DNA from: Bacteroidales bacterium | GTDB lineage: Bacteria > Bacteroidota > Bacteroidia > Bacteroidales > GCA-2748055 | Direction of reading: 5' to 3' | Assembly (NCBI GenBank): GCA_029938715.1 | Contig: JAOZUK010000017.1 | Span: 1-45,534, forward strand | Length of the DNA: 45,534 nt | Notes under the pieces: generated by a model | Databases searched by the model: none | Told to the model about the DNA's origin: nothing | Seen by the model: the letters and a program-made list of their open reading frames with translations, nothing else | Shown: positions 8,146 through 16,990 of the stretch, piece by piece | How the letters are laid out: each line of letters opens with the position of its first letter | Numbering within the stretch: position 1 is the stretch's first letter | Made by a program: the position numbers and the translations under genes

Positions 8146-9315
8146 TTAAAAGAGACTCCCGTCATGAAACACCTTCCAGATCGAGGGTGCTGCAAGGTTG
8201 GGATTCAGAAGAACAAGATTGGCCCGGGCACCCACTTCCAGGCCGAGAAGAGCATCAGGTTTCATTAAACGATCCGGGTGCAGTGATGCCATATCCCATG
8301 CCCGGGAAAATCCGACCAACCCGGAGGTCTTCTTTACTCCTTCCAGCAGGGTACTGGCCGAACCAGCCAGGGTGGCCGGTTTCCCATCCAGGTGCAGTTT
8401 TCCACCTGGAGTTAAGTTCACCCTTCCAGTGGCCGGAGAATCGTAGAGCCCTGGCACCAGCCCGGTATAAGTCATTCCGTCACTAATCAGGATTGCCTTA
8501 TCTCCTTTCGACTTAATAAATACCCTGAGTACAGAGTCGGGCAGATGGAACCCATCAGCAATCATGCTGGTCCATAGGTTCTCCTGAGCCAGCTGGTCCC
8601 AAATGTAGTTGGGATGACGGGGAAGTGTGGAGTGGCAACCATTTCCAAGGTGGGTGGAGAGCGTAGCACCAGCATCAACTGCTCTGTTGATCTGATTCGT
8701 ATTGGCTGCAGTATGACCTATACCCACCACGATTCCCATCGACACACAGGATTTTATAAATGGTACAGATCCCGGAAGCTCAGGTGCCAGGGTAACTATC
8801 CTGATCATCCCACCCGCTAGTTTCTGCCAGCGTCCAAGCAACCTAAGATCCGGATCCTGGCAAAATTGTTTTAAATGAGCTCCCCGGGGTCCGTCCTCTG
8901 CGGAAATAAAAGGACCCTCCAGATGAATGCCCCCAATCATCCTGGAGGCCTTGTCGTTCTGTCCAACTGCTCTGGCAAATGTTTTAAGCAAAGTGGACGT
9001 CTTCTCTCCTGATCCGGTAATCAATGTGGGATAGTAGGTAGTGACTCCAGTGAGCAACAATTCATCAGAAGCCCCCTCAATCTGCCCGGGAGTGAGTCCA
9101 GGATCATTAAAATCCACCCCCCTGTATCCATTGATCTGCAGATCTGTCAGTCCGGGTGCCACCACCGGAAGCTCTTTCTCCCCAGAATTCTCCTGCCCCG
9201 GCCCTTTCACTATTTCTTCAAGGCTGGAAATAACCCCATGACTAACTTCAATACGAACAGCTTTTCCACTGCTGTAATGGATCCCTTCAAGTATGAATTG
9301 CTTTTGTTCCAACAA
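8146..9315 (-). CDS. nagA: N-acetylglucosamine-6-phosphate deacetylase-like amidohydrolase
   Basis: A 389-residue amidohydrolase-superfamily protein matching NagA, which converts N-acetylhexosamine-6-phosphate to hexosamine-6-phosphate and acetate. Visible motifs are GLTDLQINGYRGVDFND (residues 55-71), the metal-binding HLEGPFIS with Glu133, GHTAA with His201, THLGNG with His222 and the catalytic aspartate in LISDGM (Asp279). THLGNGCH replaces the usual THLFNAM, so the acceptor sugar may not be plain GlcNAc-6-P. The only start giving the full domain is a TTG at 9315, seven bases after the symporter stop. It supplies substrate for the NagB-like protein at 27494. No amino-sugar kinase is seen in the window. 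Confidence 0.85.
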   Translation of the reverse strand: MLEQKQFILEGIHYSSGKAVRIEVSHGVISSLEEIVKGPGQENSGEKELPVVAPGLTDLQINGYRGVDFNDPGLTPGQIEGASDELLLTGVTTYYPTLITGSGEKTSTLLKTFARAVGQNDKASRMIGGIHLEGPFISAEDGPRGAHLKQFCQDPDLRLLGRWQKLAGGMIRIVTLAPELPGSVPFIKSCVSMGIVVGIGHTAANTNQINRAVDAGATLSTHLGNGCHSTLPRHPNYIWDQLAQENLWTSMIADGFHLPDSVLRVFIKSKGDKAILISDGMTYTGLVPGLYDSPATGRVNLTPGGKLHLDGKPATLAGSASTLLEGVKKTSGLVGFSRAWDMASLHPDRLMKPDALLGLEVGARANLVLLNPNLAAPSIWKVFHDGSLF

Positions 9316-9322
9316 GTCAGTT

Positions 9323-10747
9323 TTAGGATGAGCTTTTCCTGGTCAGTAGACCGGTTGCGCAGTAGACTAAAAAAGTGATGGCTACGGGTGAACCAATTTC
9401 AGCTGCCAGGGACAAATCCAGTATAAATTTAGTCATTACAAAGGTAAGAAACCCTGCACCTATGGAAAGAAGGGCGGCCCGATGGTCCATTCTGTTAAAG
9501 GCCGGTAACAATCCCAGCATCATGGGAATAGATACAGGTCCAATCAAGGCAGCAAACCATGAAATTATCAGACCCAGCACACCACCAAAACTATCTGCAT
9601 TCAGGGCAATGATAATGGTAAGACCCAGAAAAGAGACCGAGGTGATCCTTATAATCCTGAGGGTACTTATCTTTTTTTCGCGGCTGGGAAAAAGGAATGG
9701 AATGATATCCCGGCTCAATACAGCTGTGATGGTATTGGCATCGGAGGAGGTCATGGTAAGGGTATTGGCAAACATGGATGCCAGCACCAGTCCCACAAGT
9801 CCGACCGGCAAAAACTCCAGCGCCAATCGGGAATAGGAAGTTTCCGGATTTTCCATTCCGGGAAAGAAGATGGGTGCACACCACATGGGAAAAAAGAGCA
9901 CCAGTGGCCAGATCAGGTAGAGGAGGGCCGACAGGCGTGCCGATTTCCTAACGCTCTTTTCAGAAGGTTGTGAGATAAAGCGGGTGGCCAGGTTCCAGGT
10001 AGCTCCGTTATAACTGAGAAAATTCAGGATCAGAAAGGTGATTATAAACCAGATATTGTAAGGTTCAGCAACGGGATTGGTGTGCCCTGCTGGTAGCTTA
10101 TCCCAAATATGCATGGCTTCATTCACCCCGCCCAGCTCTTTAACCACAAACACCAGCATGGTGATCCCTGCCACGATTTGAATAGAAAACTGGAACAAGT
10201 CGTTCCATACATCGGCCCAGATACCCCCCAGAGAGATGTAAATAAGTGATATCCCTCCTGCCATGAGAATCCCGGCCATGATGGGTAAGCCTGTAAATCC
10301 ATTGAGCAAGATGGCAATGGCCGCCCACTTGGCTGCTATATCGAATAACTTCAGTATAACTCCGCTCCAGGCTATCAATTGCTGGGTGGCCATGTTGTAT
10401 CTTCGCTGCAAATATTCAGTGGGCGACTGAATGTTGTACTTAATCCGGAGCCGCACCCAGGCAGGTGCCAAAAAAAATGAACCGATCATCAATCCTGTAA
10501 AGATGGTCAGAGCCCACCAGAAATAAACCGAAATCCCATGGGTATATGCCAGCGCAGCATAGGCCACAAAGACCGCACCGGAGTATCCCGAAACATGATG
10601 TGAGATCCCTGCCAGCCACCAGGGGAGCTTCCCCCCTGCCACAAAAAAATCATCTGCGCTCTTTACTTTACGCAGATAGGCCCATACTCCGGTGCCGATA
10701 AGCACCATAAAAAAGAGGGCAATGACCAAATAATCTAATACTTGCAC
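9323..10747 (-). CDS. Sodium:solute symporter (SSS) family transporter
   Basis: A 474-residue inner-membrane protein with about 13 hydrophobic helices. SSS family marks include the opening LDYLVIALFFMVLIGTGVW, the conserved ADDFFVAGGKLPWWLAGISH near residues 31-50, the SLGGIWADVWNDLFQF segment and the ASMFANTLTMTSSDANTITA region. Relatives import sugars (SglT type), sialic acid, inositol or organic acids with sodium. Its position between a glycoside hydrolase lipoprotein and a NagA-like deacetylase suggests import of a mono- or oligosaccharide released in the periplasm. It starts with GTG at 10747, directly after the TAA of the upstream gene, implying translational coupling. Confidence 0.9.
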   Translation of the reverse strand: MQVLDYLVIALFFMVLIGTGVWAYLRKVKSADDFFVAGGKLPWWLAGISHHVSGYSGAVFVAYAALAYTHGISVYFWWALTIFTGLMIGSFFLAPAWVRLRIKYNIQSPTEYLQRRYNMATQQLIAWSGVILKLFDIAAKWAAIAILLNGFTGLPIMAGILMAGGISLIYISLGGIWADVWNDLFQFSIQIVAGITMLVFVVKELGGVNEAMHIWDKLPAGHTNPVAEPYNIWFIITFLILNFLSYNGATWNLATRFISQPSEKSVRKSARLSALLYLIWPLVLFFPMWCAPIFFPGMENPETSYSRLALEFLPVGLVGLVLASMFANTLTMTSSDANTITAVLSRDIIPFLFPSREKKISTLRIIRITSVSFLGLTIIIALNADSFGGVLGLIISWFAALIGPVSIPMMLGLLPAFNRMDHRAALLSIGAGFLTFVMTKFILDLSLAAEIGSPVAITFLVYCATGLLTRKSSS

Positions 10748-12004
10748 TTATTTATCAGCCTTTCCTCCAAATGTGTAGTTGTAATAACTGGCCAGGAATC
10801 TTACCCCAAACGTAGTTCCAACATCCCGTTGTGTAATCCACAATTTACCTTTTTTATGCCGTAGCCTGGTGTTAATTACCGCCCCGGCCAGATTTGGGTC
10901 CGGATGGTCAATGGCATATCGATTCTTCAGGATCCATTCCAGAGAGAGTTCAATATCGTCATCAAATCCTTCAACGCCATGTTCCCGCAACCTGAGCCAC
11001 AGGAGTCCGGAAAAAGCCACTGCCGATCCACAAACTGAACTTCGGTCGCGGGTACCATCCACAAAATTCTGATAGTAGATGGTGCCTGCACCATCCTGGA
11101 ATTCAGTGAAGGTCTCTGCCGTTTTCCGGGCAGCCTCCAGGTAACGTTTGTCTCCAGTCAGTTCATATCCATCAATTAAGGATTCGGCATACCAGAGGTT
11201 AAAACGGGGATGAACACTTCCCGACTCCTTGTGGTTGGGCATAAAATCCATCCATAACCCCTTCGGTCCCTGTTTCTCTACCAGGCTGTTGCAGAGGGTG
11301 ATAAAAACCTCCTTATACTCCTCATTTCCAGTATATTCATACATATCCAGAAAAAGGGACCCCTCATTATTGGGACGGGCCACATCGTAGAGATCCTGGT
11401 TCTCCTTGTCGGGCCAGAAGGGGCTGTATTCTTTCATCACTTCACCGGTTTCAGGATCCACATTGTCATAGCAGACCCCTTCATCCAGCAGGCACATATT
11501 CCGTAACATCCAGTCGCCTGCCTGTGTAGGCACATCTCCATATCGCATATCTCCTGTAAGATCGAACAGTTTATACAATCCTGCCGAACCATCCGACATG
11601 GTGGCAAAAACAATGGTCTCCCCTGCATGGTCGCCATGGGCCGATTTAACCATTCCTTTCAATTTGGGATGGTCCTTTATCTCCAGTCCAACCCACCAAT
11701 CGCCCGCCTCCCTGGCTTTGGACATATAAGATTCATCTCCGGTAATCTGGTAAGCTTCAAGAAGGGCATAGATGGCCTGACCCGTATGCCAGGGGGGTTC
11801 ATAATCGTACCACTTTCCTTCAGGAATGTTGTAATCGCACCTGGAGAAACCCTGCTCATTGATCAATACATTGGATATATACCCTGCAGTTTCGTTTAGA
11901 GCCTTAAGTACCCGCTTCTCCTTTTCGGGACCCTCATCTCCCGCACAATAGGAGAAGACAGGGATTAGAAAGAGCAACAGGGAATAGTTTATCATCTTTT
12001 TCAT
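10748..12004 (-). CDS. (alpha/alpha)6-barrel glycoside hydrolase-like lipoprotein
   Basis: A 418-residue lipoprotein: the N-terminus MKKMINYSLLLFLIPVFSYC places a lipobox cysteine at residue 20. The rest is a series of paired helices with repeated sugar-barrel phrases (HTGQAIYALLEAYQITGDESYM, GSAGLYKLFDLTGDMRY, NEGSLFLDMYEYTGNEEY, YAESLIDGYELTGDKRY), typical of six-hairpin glycosidases and related epimerase/lyase families. The repeated aromatic and acidic residues fit a GH88/GH105-like or glucuronyl-epimerase-like role, but no catalytic motif decides this. It lies 16 bp after the GH20-like gene and directly before the symporter. Acting on uronic-acid-containing oligosaccharides in the periplasm or at the surface is an inference from the neighbours. 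Confidence 0.65.
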   Translation of the reverse strand: MKKMINYSLLLFLIPVFSYCAGDEGPEKEKRVLKALNETAGYISNVLINEQGFSRCDYNIPEGKWYDYEPPWHTGQAIYALLEAYQITGDESYMSKAREAGDWWVGLEIKDHPKLKGMVKSAHGDHAGETIVFATMSDGSAGLYKLFDLTGDMRYGDVPTQAGDWMLRNMCLLDEGVCYDNVDPETGEVMKEYSPFWPDKENQDLYDVARPNNEGSLFLDMYEYTGNEEYKEVFITLCNSLVEKQGPKGLWMDFMPNHKESGSVHPRFNLWYAESLIDGYELTGDKRYLEAARKTAETFTEFQDGAGTIYYQNFVDGTRDRSSVCGSAVAFSGLLWLRLREHGVEGFDDDIELSLEWILKNRYAIDHPDPNLAGAVINTRLRHKKGKLWITQRDVGTTFGVRFLASYYNYTFGGKADK

Positions 12005-12020
12005 GTGTATCCTTTCATAG

Positions 12021-14588
12021 TTACTGAATATAGTATTTCTGCTTATGATTTCTTACCTCCACATCTTTAAGTCTGAATGCAAGGCTCCATCCTGCCTTCC
12101 ACTGTTCCACCTTTATCATCAGGTGGTTTCGCCCCTCTTCCAGGTCCAGCAGGATCTCATCCTCATCGGCGATCAGACTACGCTTTGCATGGATGTGATG
12201 CACCTCTTTGCCATTGCACCAGACTGTGGCCCCATCATTACTTCCCAGCAGGGCAGTCACCTGTTGCTTAAGGGGTGAATCTATGGTGCAGTAAGCATAG
12301 GCCACAGCGGTAATGTGAGGCTCGAAAATGATTTTAAAGTCGATCTCTCCCAACTTGGGAGAATCATACTTGATCCAATACCGTTCCTGACCAGCCTCAT
12401 CTGTAAATTTCATACCCGGGAAGGGCTTCACATTCGCTTCGCCTCCAATGGGTTTCAGAAAATCGGGTGCGTACTCCTCAAAAGAGTCTATTGTAAAACT
12501 TCCGGTAAGCAGCCAGTATTGGAAAAACTGACCTGATTGCTTCCTGATATCCAGTCTCACTTCGGTGGGCGGTGGCAGGTAGGCACCCCTTCTAAAATTA
12601 TCTACGGTAGCTTCAAGAAGGTTGGATTGATCCGCCAAAGCATCTGCATGTCTGTTGTATTCCATCAGTGCCCGATCCCTCCAGTAGGCACGGTTCTCCA
12701 TGTCCCAGAGAATTTCAAAATCGGCCCGTACCAGATCAAAACGGTATTTTAGATCGGATATGATCTCTTTTGCTTTTTCCAATTCGACCATGGCAGAAGG
12801 ACGACTCATTCGCTGGAAATTACAGGCCCGACTGTAAGCCTCGGAAGCTCTTAATAACTGCTCTCTGGCTCTGGCCATAAATTCATACTGCGAGATGGTA
12901 AACTTAATATAGATCAGATCCGTATCATAGTGGGGTGTTGAAGCTGCAAAAAGCGTATTCCTGGCTTCAGTTGTCCACCTCTTCACTTCGGTCCACTGGT
13001 CGGGATTGAAAGTCACTTTTTTACCCCTTTCCGGAATCAGGGTTTTATAAAAAACATTGGAGTTCATTTCGAATGTGGGTCCCAGATCGGTAAGGTGATT
13101 CAGTGTATGAAGGGATGACGGAATCAGATTGTTCTGGTCCCCATAGATCCCCCTGCTAAAACGCTGGTCATAGTCATCCAGCGGATCCCGATTGGGTCGC
13201 CAGCACTGCTCGGCATTGTAAGCCACGGCATACCAGTCGTGGGAGAAAAAGTGTGCTCCTCCATCATCCCATGATGTAAAGTATACCCCGATGGTTCCCT
13301 TCTCATACCCTTCATTAATAAAATTTCGGATATTGGCAGTGCTCATCCGGAAATCGGGAATCAGGCGGTTGGAGTTCAGTACGCCCGGAGCAATGGTAAA
13401 ATCAAATCCCTTTTCAGTAAGCGGATCAATAAATTCGGCAAAGGATTCGGAGGGACTATAGTTCCAGGCTCCCATCACTATATCTTTTGGGATCATATCA
13501 AGAATCTCAGGATGTTCCAGGACAATGTCTCCCCAGATAATGGTTCGCTTCCCCAGACTTTTAAGTACCGAATCGATCCGGGTCACATGATCGGCGTAGA
13601 TCCTGGCAGGCCCAAGAGTATCAGCGGCCCCTGTCAATCCTCCGCGGGAGAGGTCCCAGGCCTCATCACAATTTGGGGTAAACCAGGGTGAACTAAATGC
13701 CGGAGCCATCTCCTTATAGATATCCTCCAGGAACTCAATGGATGCCGGATTAAGGGGATCGATCATTCTTTCGGTAGCTCCCAGATGCCTGAACTGGGGC
13801 AGACTAAGAATTTTTTCAAAATGGCCAAGGGACTGGAAGTTACCCACCAGCTCCAGGTGATAGTCGGCCGCATACTCGGACAGTTCTCTGAACTCTTCTA
13901 TGGAGATTCCACCGTTTACCGGCGCCATATCAGGATACTTTTTGGTTTTCACAACATGTTCGATATAGAACGACATGTTGTTGATTTTCATCTCGGCATA
14001 GCGCCGAATCTGCTGCTTCAGAAAATCGTTGGTGGGAACAGGCCCCCGGCTGATGTCATCCATCACACACCGGAAGGCGATGGAGGGCCAGTCGCGGATC
14101 TCCACTGCCGGCAATTCTTCAGATTTACTGTACCCTCTGAGCATCTGCTTCAGTGTCTGCACTCCATAAAAGGCACCTGCCGGAGCGTTGGCAACAATGT
14201 AGATGTTCTTCTTCTCCACCCTAAGTATATATCCCTCCTCTCCAAGCTTCGTGTCGGGCAGAATATTTTTCTTTCGGGCCTGAACCAGCAATTGCTCATC
14301 GGACGATGCAAGTCCTATCCAGATGGTGGGTCGATCTGCATCTCCATGGATCAGCTCAGCGCCATATTTTTCCAAAAACGATAGGGATAACTGTTGCTTT
14401 ATGATTTCAGCCGAATTGCCTTCCAGTCCACTTAATCGAAGGGAGACAGGTTGTCCGGAAACAGAAAAGTATCCTTTTCCAAATACCACCTTCTGTGGAT
14501 AGGGTACCACAGGGATTCTTTCACCATCTGCGGCTTGTCCATACACAGAAACAAACAGCAGCATCAAGACAACAAGACCAATGTTCAT
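12021..14588 (-). CDS. Secreted GH20-like beta-N-acetylhexosaminidase with C-terminal beta-sandwich
   Basis: The start chosen is the ATG at 14588, which gives the signal peptide MNIGLVVLMLLFVSVYGQA; an in-frame ATG at 14603 adds five residues. Numbered from 14603, a GH20b-like domain (about 28-165, with IVANAPAGAFYGVQTLKQML) precedes a TIM barrel from about 170. The likely catalytic Asp-Glu pair is Asp313-Glu314 in NCDEAWDLSRGG, where classical GH20 enzymes have GGDE. A beta-sandwich (about 755-855, NDGATVWCNGKEV...LMIKVEQWKAGW) ends the protein and may bind glycan. The enzyme would release terminal N-acetylhexosamine by substrate-assisted catalysis. GH84 or GH123-like membership cannot be excluded. 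Confidence 0.78.
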   Translation of the reverse strand: MNIGLVVLMLLFVSVYGQAADGERIPVVPYPQKVVFGKGYFSVSGQPVSLRLSGLEGNSAEIIKQQLSLSFLEKYGAELIHGDADRPTIWIGLASSDEQLLVQARKKNILPDTKLGEEGYILRVEKKNIYIVANAPAGAFYGVQTLKQMLRGYSKSEELPAVEIRDWPSIAFRCVMDDISRGPVPTNDFLKQQIRRYAEMKINNMSFYIEHVVKTKKYPDMAPVNGGISIEEFRELSEYAADYHLELVGNFQSLGHFEKILSLPQFRHLGATERMIDPLNPASIEFLEDIYKEMAPAFSSPWFTPNCDEAWDLSRGGLTGAADTLGPARIYADHVTRIDSVLKSLGKRTIIWGDIVLEHPEILDMIPKDIVMGAWNYSPSESFAEFIDPLTEKGFDFTIAPGVLNSNRLIPDFRMSTANIRNFINEGYEKGTIGVYFTSWDDGGAHFFSHDWYAVAYNAEQCWRPNRDPLDDYDQRFSRGIYGDQNNLIPSSLHTLNHLTDLGPTFEMNSNVFYKTLIPERGKKVTFNPDQWTEVKRWTTEARNTLFAASTPHYDTDLIYIKFTISQYEFMARAREQLLRASEAYSRACNFQRMSRPSAMVELEKAKEIISDLKYRFDLVRADFEILWDMENRAYWRDRALMEYNRHADALADQSNLLEATVDNFRRGAYLPPPTEVRLDIRKQSGQFFQYWLLTGSFTIDSFEEYAPDFLKPIGGEANVKPFPGMKFTDEAGQERYWIKYDSPKLGEIDFKIIFEPHITAVAYAYCTIDSPLKQQVTALLGSNDGATVWCNGKEVHHIHAKRSLIADEDEILLDLEEGRNHLMIKVEQWKAGWSLAFRLKDVEVRNHKQKYYIQ

Positions 14589-14606
14589 TTCCTTCCTCCT
14601 CATCTT

Positions 14607-16061
14607 CTATTTTTCTAATACATCTATATTTTCCATACCTGCCATATTGATCCCTTCATACTTCATTCCTTTTACATCCTCTGCGATTAGGGGGACTCTG
14701 TCATCGGGGTTTTGAAGTGTTACAAAAATTTCAAAAAGATTGATCTGATCCACATGGCGCATATACAATATGGATGCCGGCAAGACTCCAAACATGGTAG
14801 CTTCCGGATAGAGATCCTCAAGTTCAGGAACCTCTCTCCGGGGATCACGAGCCCCTTCCCCACCTTCCAGTTCCATAGCAATCTGTGACAGAGTTACATT
14901 CCGTACCGGAAAACCAGGAATTCCCGTAATGGAACAACCAGTTGAACCTCCATTCCTGACCACCAGGTTCTCAATCAGGATATTCTTTACCTCGCCAACC
15001 CCAGGCATCTTTACTCCATTCATATATGGCCGGGCCCGGTTTCCCAACCTTATAAACAAAGGAACTTCCGGACCATCAATCACTACATTGGAGATATGCA
15101 CTTCATCCATGGTACCCCCATCTACTACTTCCAGGGAGATACCACTTATGCCCTGAGGCAAACCATAGATCACCTCCTTCCGGGAAGAGGGTTTCACCAC
15201 ACAATCTGTGATGATGATGTTCTTAAATCCCCCGGTGGATTCAGTTCCTAATTTGATGGCATTGCAGTGACTGCTAATTATACAGTTGGAAATGGTCACA
15301 TTCTCACAGGCCCGTGGTGAAGTACTCTTCAGGGTTATTGCATCATCATCGCTATCGCCCACACAACCTGTAATAACTACATTACTGCAGCCATCGATAT
15401 CAATCATATCATTGTTCTTGTTGCAGTGATTAAAGACCTTGATGTCCTCGATCAACACCTGGTCACAGGCAAGGTAGTGCTGCATCCACATGGCCGAATT
15501 CTGCAGGGTAACCTCTCGCACTTCTACACGGGAGCACTCTGTAAACCGGATCAGGAAGGGGCGGTTTATATAGCGGTCCGGTTTCACATTGGTGGTCACC
15601 TGAAATGCTTCTCCCTGTCCATCGATCACTCCTCCACCTGTGATAGCAATATCCACCAGGTTTGCTCCAAAAATAAGACTCTGTTTCACCCATTCGTCCC
15701 CGAAGAACCTGTATGCAGAAACCATTTCAGGATAGTCCTCCGGACTTTTACTTCCCAGTAGCACCGCACCCTTTGTAACATGCAGTTCCACATGATCCCT
15801 CATCACCAGGGTTCCCGTTAGAAATCTACCTGGGCCAATCACCACCCGGCCGCCACCTTCAAGGGCACATTTATCAATGGCACTCTGAATGGAAGCGGTA
15901 TTAAGGGTAATCCCATCTCCCACAGCCCCATAATCGGTTACCATGTAGTCGCCTAATGAGGCTACAGTTATTCTCTCCAAAGAGCAGGTTTTTTCCTGGG
16001 GTGCCACCAAAAGCACCATCACAACCAAAAGTTGAACCCCATATTTATGGACCAGCTTCAT
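14607..16061 (-). CDS. Glycoside hydrolase family 28-like protein (polygalacturonase-type beta-helix)
   Basis: A secreted right-handed beta-helix protein of about 484 residues. The N-terminal pattern DYGAVGDGITLNTASIQSAI and GGGRVVIGPGRFLTGTL is diagnostic of GH28. The catalytic region reads NNDMIDIDGCSN, SDDDAITLKS and SSHCNAIKLGTES, corresponding to the NTDGID, DD and GHG elements, but the glycine before the histidine is changed and the RIK motif is not obvious, so the substrate may differ from homogalacturonan. The start at 16061 overlaps the stop of the upstream isomerase gene (ATGA) and gives the signal peptide MKLVHKYGVQLLVVMVLLVAP; an upstream ATG at 16079 is less likely. Confidence 0.85.
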   Translation of the reverse strand: MKLVHKYGVQLLVVMVLLVAPQEKTCSLERITVASLGDYMVTDYGAVGDGITLNTASIQSAIDKCALEGGGRVVIGPGRFLTGTLVMRDHVELHVTKGAVLLGSKSPEDYPEMVSAYRFFGDEWVKQSLIFGANLVDIAITGGGVIDGQGEAFQVTTNVKPDRYINRPFLIRFTECSRVEVREVTLQNSAMWMQHYLACDQVLIEDIKVFNHCNKNNDMIDIDGCSNVVITGCVGDSDDDAITLKSTSPRACENVTISNCIISSHCNAIKLGTESTGGFKNIIITDCVVKPSSRKEVIYGLPQGISGISLEVVDGGTMDEVHISNVVIDGPEVPLFIRLGNRARPYMNGVKMPGVGEVKNILIENLVVRNGGSTGCSITGIPGFPVRNVTLSQIAMELEGGEGARDPRREVPELEDLYPEATMFGVLPASILYMRHVDQINLFEIFVTLQNPDDRVPLIAEDVKGMKYEGINMAGMENIDVLEK

Positions 16062-16990
16062 CCCCTGTGCTTGTACCATTTCTCAGTGAGCCAGGCAGCT
16101 GAAGAGCGGTATGCTCCATCCAGATCGCGCACATCCGATTCTGCTCCACCCACATCAATCCCAAACATACCCCTGTAATCGATCCTGTCCAGGGTTTCAA
16201 AAAAACGCTCCCAGTGAATCTCCCCTTGCCCCATGGCCAGGTGCTCCACTTTCATACCCCGGTTATCCGAAAGGTGGATATAATCAATGTGATCCTTCAA
16301 CCTGATCAGGGATAGAAACAGGTTGTCTTTCATAAAGTACTGGTTAGCCGTATCCAGGTTAAAGCGAAGGTTATCCCTCTTGAGTGCATCTGCAAACAGC
16401 AGATAGGCATCGGTGGAGTTGACAAGGGCTCCATAACAGGGATGCAGGTGATAGGTAAGTCCTCTATCGGCTGCCAGATCGCACACATTTCTAAATGTGT
16501 CCAGCAATCCATCCCAGTACTGGTCCCAATCCAGATCACCGGGAATGGTGGCCGTGGACAGCACCTCTTCATCATAGTGACGGGTGACGGGAATCCCGGC
16601 CGGGAACTGCCAGGGAGGGATGGGAGCATTGTCCAGTACCACCTTTGAACCCAGGGAGACAGCAACTTCACATCCCTTTTCAAACAAAGCCACGTTTTGA
16701 TCCCGCTCAGCAGGATCAGGTGAACATAATCCAGGAAGCACTACGCAAAAAACCGGGACCTTTATCCCCAGACCATCGGCCTTTTCCCTGATCTGCGTAC
16801 GCATCGAATGCACCCCTTCAAGGTGCTCTTTGCGAATTCCTTCAAGCTCAATACTGGCAAAGCCCAACTCCTTCAACTCCTCCAGGTGACTAAGCGCATC
16901 TGCTGCCACAGGAGGATAACCATGACGGGTAATTATATAGAGGTAGCAGGCTACGATATCCTCGCGAATTCCTTCCATGATCCTATCCAT
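16058..16990 (-). CDS. Sugar phosphate isomerase/epimerase (xylose isomerase-like TIM barrel)
   Basis: A protein of about 310 residues in the AP-endonuclease-2/xylose-isomerase-like family. The TIM-barrel landmarks are LKELGFASIELEG, the metal-ligand strands YHLHPCYG, FNLDTANQYF and YIHLSDNRG, then GQGEIHWERFFETLDRIDY and FGIDVGG. Members isomerise or epimerise sugars and keto-sugars or, less often, dehydrate inositol derivatives. The ATG at 16990 overlaps the Nramp-like stop (ATGGATAG), indicating coupling; starts at 17011 and 16978 are possible. It ends overlapping the following GH28 gene. A lack of any signal peptide implies a cytoplasmic step on an imported sugar of this locus. Confidence 0.82.
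   Translation of the reverse strand: MDRIMEGIREDIVACYLYIITRHGYPPVAADALSHLEELKELGFASIELEGIRKEHLEGVHSMRTQIREKADGLGIKVPVFCVVLPGLCSPDPAERDQNVALFEKGCEVAVSLGSKVVLDNAPIPPWQFPAGIPVTRHYDEEVLSTATIPGDLDWDQYWDGLLDTFRNVCDLAADRGLTYHLHPCYGALVNSTDAYLLFADALKRDNLRFNLDTANQYFMKDNLFLSLIRLKDHIDYIHLSDNRGMKVEHLAMGQGEIHWERFFETLDRIDYRGMFGIDVGGAESDVRDLDGAYRSSAAWLTEKWYKHRG

Noticed and set aside
13785-14384. 199-codon plus-strand frame opposite the GH20-like gene
   Set aside because: No domain, no promoter, and the opposite strand encodes a clear enzyme.
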